NCBI GenBank assembly: GCA_007130855.1
Contig: SLRS01000158.1
Span: 1 to 35,226 of the forward strand
Source: Trueperaceae bacterium
Lineage (GTDB): Bacteria; Deinococcota; Deinococci; Deinococcales; Trueperaceae
DNA length: 35,226 nt
Direction: 5' to 3'
The translations under genes and the position numbers were made by a program. The notes under the pieces are model-generated. The model was not told where the DNA came from and did no database searches. It saw only the letters and a program-made list of their open reading frames with translations. Below are positions 32,280-35,226 of the stretch, one piece after another (the stretch's first letter is position 1; every line of letters begins with the position of its first letter).

Positions 32280-33544
32280 CGCTCCGTCTCCGGCGCGAAG
32301 CGGTAGTACACGAACAGGAACAGCAGCAGCACCAGGAACAGGATCATCGCCACCGCCGAGCCGGCGCCGATGTCGGCGCGGCCGAAAGCCTCGTCGTAGA
32401 TCAGGACCGGCAGGTTGCGCGTTCCAGCTGCCCCGCCGGTGAGCAGGAAGATGTCCTCGAACTTGTTGATCAGGAACATGAAGCGCAGCAAGAACAGCAC
32501 CGCGAGCACGCCCGCGAGATTCGGGAGCGTGATGAACCAGAACTTCTGGAAGGGCCCCGCGCCGTCGACGTCGGCGGCCTCGTACATGTCCGCTGGCACC
32601 GCCTGGAGGCGCGCCAGCAGGAACAAGAAAGCGAACGGGAAGTAGTTCCAGGAGCTGAACGCGATCACGGTTGCGAGCGCGAGCGGGAAGCCGAAAGAGA
32701 GCCCGAACAAGCTCACCCCGATGCTGCGCTGCCCTAAGAAGCTGATCGGTTCGGACATGAGATCCCAGCGCTGGCCGAGCGCATTCACGGTGCCACTGAA
32801 CGGATCGAGGAAGAACGCCCACACGAAGGCCACGGCGATCACCGGAGCCACGTACGGGAAGAGGAAGAGGCCGCGGAGGAACGCCTGGCCGCGGAACGAC
32901 GAGTTCAGGAGCTGGGCGGCGAACAGCCCGAGCAGGATCGAGCCGACGGAGCTGAAGAAGGTGTACGCAAGCGTGATCCTCAAGGTCGACCAGAAGTCGG
33001 GGCCGGCGATGATCCGACGATAGTTGTCTAGCGTGAACACGAAGTTGGTGAGGATGTTCTCGGCCTGGGCGCGCACCTCGGTCGGCGCCGCGCGGACGTC
33101 GGGCGCGCCGGCGTCGAAGTAGGCGGCGCCTGCGCCGAAGACCAACTCGAACGTCTCCCGGTGCCCCCCTTCCCAGTCGCCGAACCGGCACGTGAGCACC
33201 CGACCGTCCTGAGAACAGCGCGCGTCGACGCGCTCGAGTTCGAGGCCCGGTGGCAGGGTCTTCCGCCATCGCACGTCGTGGAGCGGGACGCGTTGGCTGC
33301 TGTTACGCATGGTGAGCCGCAGCACCAGCTCGTCGCCGACCGCGTCAGGCTGCTCCATGGCGCGCTCGTTTACGACCGGCGCGGGGGCGCGCAAGTCGGC
33401 GAGGGTGACCGGCTTGAAGCTGATCCAGACATTCAGCAGCACCGGGAAGAGCACGATCAGCAGGATGACGGCGAACGTCGGCGCCAGCATCACGTACGCG
33501 AGACGTGCCTCCCGGGCCGATAAGCTCCTACGGCGCGCCGGCAT
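32276..33544 (-). CDS. Sugar ABC transporter permease, MalF type, with a DUF11-like periplasmic domain
   Basis: 422 residues. Helix 1 lies at about 17-40. The following periplasmic loop is about 130 residues and contains a beta-rich segment (about 70-137). Its pattern, LRLTMRNSSQRVPLHDV, LPPGLELERVDARC and RVLTCRFGDWEGG, matches DUF11-like repeats usually found in surface proteins. Cys110 and Cys119 could form a disulfide. The permease core follows, with the EAA loop DMYEAADVDGAGPFQKFWFI and a typical C-terminal helix. It lies 33 nt after the big hairpin that follows the binding-protein gene. Confidence 0.9.
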   Translation of the reverse strand: MPARRRSLSAREARLAYVMLAPTFAVILLIVLFPVLLNVWISFKPVTLADLRAPAPVVNERAMEQPDAVGDELVLRLTMRNSSQRVPLHDVRWRKTLPPGLELERVDARCSQDGRVLTCRFGDWEGGHRETFELVFGAGAAYFDAGAPDVRAAPTEVRAQAENILTNFVFTLDNYRRIIAGPDFWSTLRITLAYTFFSSVGSILLGLFAAQLLNSSFRGQAFLRGLFLFPYVAPVIAVAFVWAFFLDPFSGTVNALGQRWDLMSEPISFLGQRSIGVSLFGLSFGFPLALATVIAFSSWNYFPFAFLFLLARLQAVPADMYEAADVDGAGPFQKFWFITLPNLAGVLAVLFLLRFMFLINKFEDIFLLTGGAAGTRNLPVLIYDEAFGRADIGAGSAVAMILFLVLLLFLFVYYRFAPETER

Positions 33545-33576
33545 GAGACACCCCCAAGCGTCGGGCCTAGGTGAGC

Positions 33577-33608
33577 CTGGGTGGCCGACCGATCAGTCGG
33601 CCACCCAG
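33577..33608 (-). terminator. Strong hairpin between binding-protein and permease genes
   Basis: Perfect 13-bp stem CTGGGTGGCCGAC (33577-33589) and GTCGGCCACCCAG (33596-33608) with a 6-nt loop. It starts 9 nt after the binding-protein stop. There is no T run, so partial read-through to the permease genes is expected. Confidence 0.6.
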
Positions 33609-33616
33609 CGTGGGCG

Positions 33617-34942
33617 TCAGCGCAGACCCTCGACCCGGGCCTGCATCTCGCGAGCGGTCTCTTGGGCGGTACGTTCGCCGTCGATGAAGGAGCGCAGCAG
33701 GTCGTTGATGACTTGCGTGGCGTAGACGCTGCCGAGCAGCGCGCCTTCGTCCTGGGCGAAGCCCCAGCGGCTGCCGGTCTCGAGGCCTCCGACGATCTGG
33801 TCGATGACCTCCTGATCGTAGAAGTCGCTCAAGGGCGCGAACCGATCGACGCCGATCTCGAGGCCAGCCCAACCCGCGGTGAAGCGCTCGGGATCGTCCT
33901 GGGTGCCGGCACGCACCGGGAACTTGCCCTGCGGCGCCATCGACAACCAGTCGAGGTAGCCGTCGGTCAGCAGGTAGCGCACGAACGCCTGCGCCGCATC
34001 GATGTCGGCGTCGACGGTGATGCCGAAGTACTGCAGCTGCGCCCAGCCGGCGCCATCGGGATTGCTCGGACCGGCGACGCTGGTGACGAACTCGGTCTGC
34101 TCGGCGAGCCAGCCGGAGTAGTGCGGATCGTCGGCGGGCACCGGGAACTCGTCGCGCAGCCCCACCAACGACGGGATGATGAAGGGCGACCAGACGATCA
34201 TCGCCGCGCTGCCGTCCTGGTAGAGCTCGCGTGAGTGCATCCAGTAGAGGTTGCCCGGCGGGGAGGCGGCCGCGAGCTCGCGGTAGAACTCGAGGGTCTC
34301 GACCATCTCGGGCGTGTCGAGCGTGATGTTGCCCTCGTCGTCGACGAGGTGGACGTCGTTCGCGAGCGCGAAGTGCTCGAACACCTGCATCATGTAGTCC
34401 TGGCTGGGATCGGTAGCCGCCACGAAGCCGAACATGTTCGGAGGATCGTGCAGCGCCTCGACGGCCGCGAGGATCGCCTCGAACGTCGTCGGCGACTCGA
34501 GCCCGGCCTCCTCGAACAGATCGGCGCGGTACAGCAGCAGCTGTGTCCAGCCGTCGGCCGGCACCGAGGTGTACTCGCCGGCGAACTCGACCATCTGCAG
34601 CGCGCCGCCGCTGAACGTGTCGATCCCAAGGTCGTCGATGACCTCCGTCGCAGCGGCGGTGTCGAGGATGCCGGCGTCGGCCCAGGTGACGGCGTAGTTG
34701 ACCGGGTGGAACACGACGTCGGGAAGGTCCGCGGCGGCGAACGCCGCCGTCATGCGCTCGGCGAGTTGGCTCTCGGTGACCGGTACGACGACGACGCTGA
34801 TGCCGGTGGCCGCTTCGAAGTCCGCGGCGATCCGCTGTTGGATCGCCATCCGCTCGGCCTGCTCTTCGGTCGTCCAGAACGTCAACTGGGCACTGGCGGC
34901 GCCGAGAACGAGGGCGAGAACCGCCGTGATGAAGGTGCGCAT
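33617..34942 (-). CDS. Sugar ABC transporter substrate-binding protein (family 1)
   Basis: 441 residues. The signal peptide MRTFITAVLALVLGAASA is followed by QLTFWTTEEQ, the usual family-1 opening with an aromatic sugar-contact position. Further family traits are PDVVFHPVNYAVTWADAGIL, GDGSAAMIVWSPF-like and the C-terminal hinge region. ATG 34942 has GGAGG 5 nt upstream (34948-34952). It is the first gene of the operon with the MalF/MalG permeases and the GT4 gene. The ligand is probably an oligosaccharide or disaccharide; this is not resolved. Confidence 0.9.
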   Translation of the reverse strand: MRTFITAVLALVLGAASAQLTFWTTEEQAERMAIQQRIAADFEAATGISVVVVPVTESQLAERMTAAFAAADLPDVVFHPVNYAVTWADAGILDTAAATEVIDDLGIDTFSGGALQMVEFAGEYTSVPADGWTQLLLYRADLFEEAGLESPTTFEAILAAVEALHDPPNMFGFVAATDPSQDYMMQVFEHFALANDVHLVDDEGNITLDTPEMVETLEFYRELAAASPPGNLYWMHSRELYQDGSAAMIVWSPFIIPSLVGLRDEFPVPADDPHYSGWLAEQTEFVTSVAGPSNPDGAGWAQLQYFGITVDADIDAAQAFVRYLLTDGYLDWLSMAPQGKFPVRAGTQDDPERFTAGWAGLEIGVDRFAPLSDFYDQEVIDQIVGGLETGSRWGFAQDEGALLGSVYATQVINDLLRSFIDGERTAQETAREMQARVEGLR

Positions 34943-35226
34943 GTCTACCTCCAGGGAATGTTCCGAAGGCTCGTTGCGGGTGCTACCCGCTGCGGGATTC
35001 GCGGGTCCGGGCCGCGATCACAGCTACGAAGACTCACCTCCCATCGGCACGAACGCCTCGAGTTCGGCGTGAGCGTACCGAGCGGCGCTGCCGTTCGGCC
35101 GTGTTCCGGCGCCCCGTTAGGCGTGCGTCGGCACGGCGCGAAGCGTCGCACGAGGCACCGCTCGAGCGAGGACATGGTCCACGACTTGAGTTCGTGATGA
35201 TGCATGAGCCGCCACACGCGCAAGCA
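34943..35226 (-). promoter_or_regulatory. Leader and promoter region of the sugar-importer operon
   Basis: 284 nt upstream of the binding-protein gene with no convincing gene on either strand. It holds a 6-bp hairpin GCGGGT/ACCCGC (34976-34990, 3-nt loop) near the start codon and the GGAGG ribosome site. No clear -35/-10 pair or LacI-type operator was identified. Confidence 0.35.

Noticed and set aside
34976-34990. GCGGGT/ACCCGC element considered as part of a T-box or other riboswitch
   Set aside because: Only a 6-bp hairpin is present. No T-box core, specifier loop or amino-acid gene is associated; the downstream gene is a sugar-binding protein.
34235-35197. 320-codon plus-strand open frame opposite the last binding-protein gene
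   Set aside because: Antisense shadow, rich in Arg, Glu, Val and His with no recognisable fold, extending into non-coding leader.
1-35226. tRNA, rRNA, CRISPR arrays, transposases and attachment sites
   Set aside because: Looked for by eye on both strands. No cloverleaf with a CCA-type end, no regular repeat-spacer series and no transposase or integrase motifs were found.

Overview
This is a high-GC bacterial window of tightly packed, translationally coupled operons. Almost every in-operon junction is an ATGA, GTGA or TGATG overlap. The enolase-superfamily protein at 25780-26904 reads, from memory, very like the Deinococcus N-acylamino-acid racemase. Together with the wealth of sugar ABC importers and the leaderless-looking starts, this suggests a member of the Deinococcota (perhaps Trueperales). 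That is an inference. No tRNA, rRNA, CRISPR array or insertion sequence was seen.

Layout. (1) 68-8828 (+): an eight-gene operon with two CUT1-type sugar permeases, a fucose/arabinose-isomerase-fold isomerase, a PfkB kinase resembling sulfofructose kinase YihV, a LacD/YihT-type class I aldolase, a Gfo/Idh/MocA oxidoreductase, an M24 'pita-bread' protein lacking metal ligands, and a second Gfo/Idh/MocA oxidoreductase. A D-2-hydroxyacid dehydrogenase faces it (8851-9804, -). The logic is import, aldose-ketose isomerisation, ketose 1-phosphorylation and aldol cleavage. A sulfosugar such as sulfoquinovose is the best candidate substrate but is not proven. (2) 9949-10395: a small four-helix membrane protein. 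(3) 10689-13997: a family-5 (Dpp/Opp/Nik type) binding protein and two permeases. (4) 14041-14928: a DnaQ-fold exonuclease with a leaderless-type promoter, followed by about 0.7 kb of degraded-looking sequence. (5) 15801-18970: ugpB-ugpA-ugpE for glycerol-3-phosphate or its diesters. (6) 25629-19134 (-): an Rrf2-type Fe-S regulator upstream of a complete hypA-hypB-hypF-hypC-hypD-hypE set for [NiFe]-hydrogenase cofactor maturation, with no hydrogenase structural gene in the window. (7) 25780-26904 (-) NAAAR/OSBS, divergent from 27007-28101 (+) DNA polymerase IV and 28153-28803 (+) beta-carbonic anhydrase. (8) 28843-29664 (-): an Lgt-like/TlpA fusion preceded by a CsoR-type operator. (9) 34942-29761 (-): a sugar-binding protein, MalF-like and MalG-like permeases with unusual extra domains, and a coupled GT4 glycosyltransferase.

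Four ABC importers are present, yet no ABC ATPase gene is. The three CUT1 systems probably share a MsmK/MalK-type ATPase encoded elsewhere. In two of them a strong hairpin separates the binding-protein gene from the permease genes.

Most worth following: the candidate sulfosugar-type operon with its pseudo-peptidase, the DUF11-like domain inside a MalF permease, and the CsoR-like operator controlling an Lgt-TlpA fusion.
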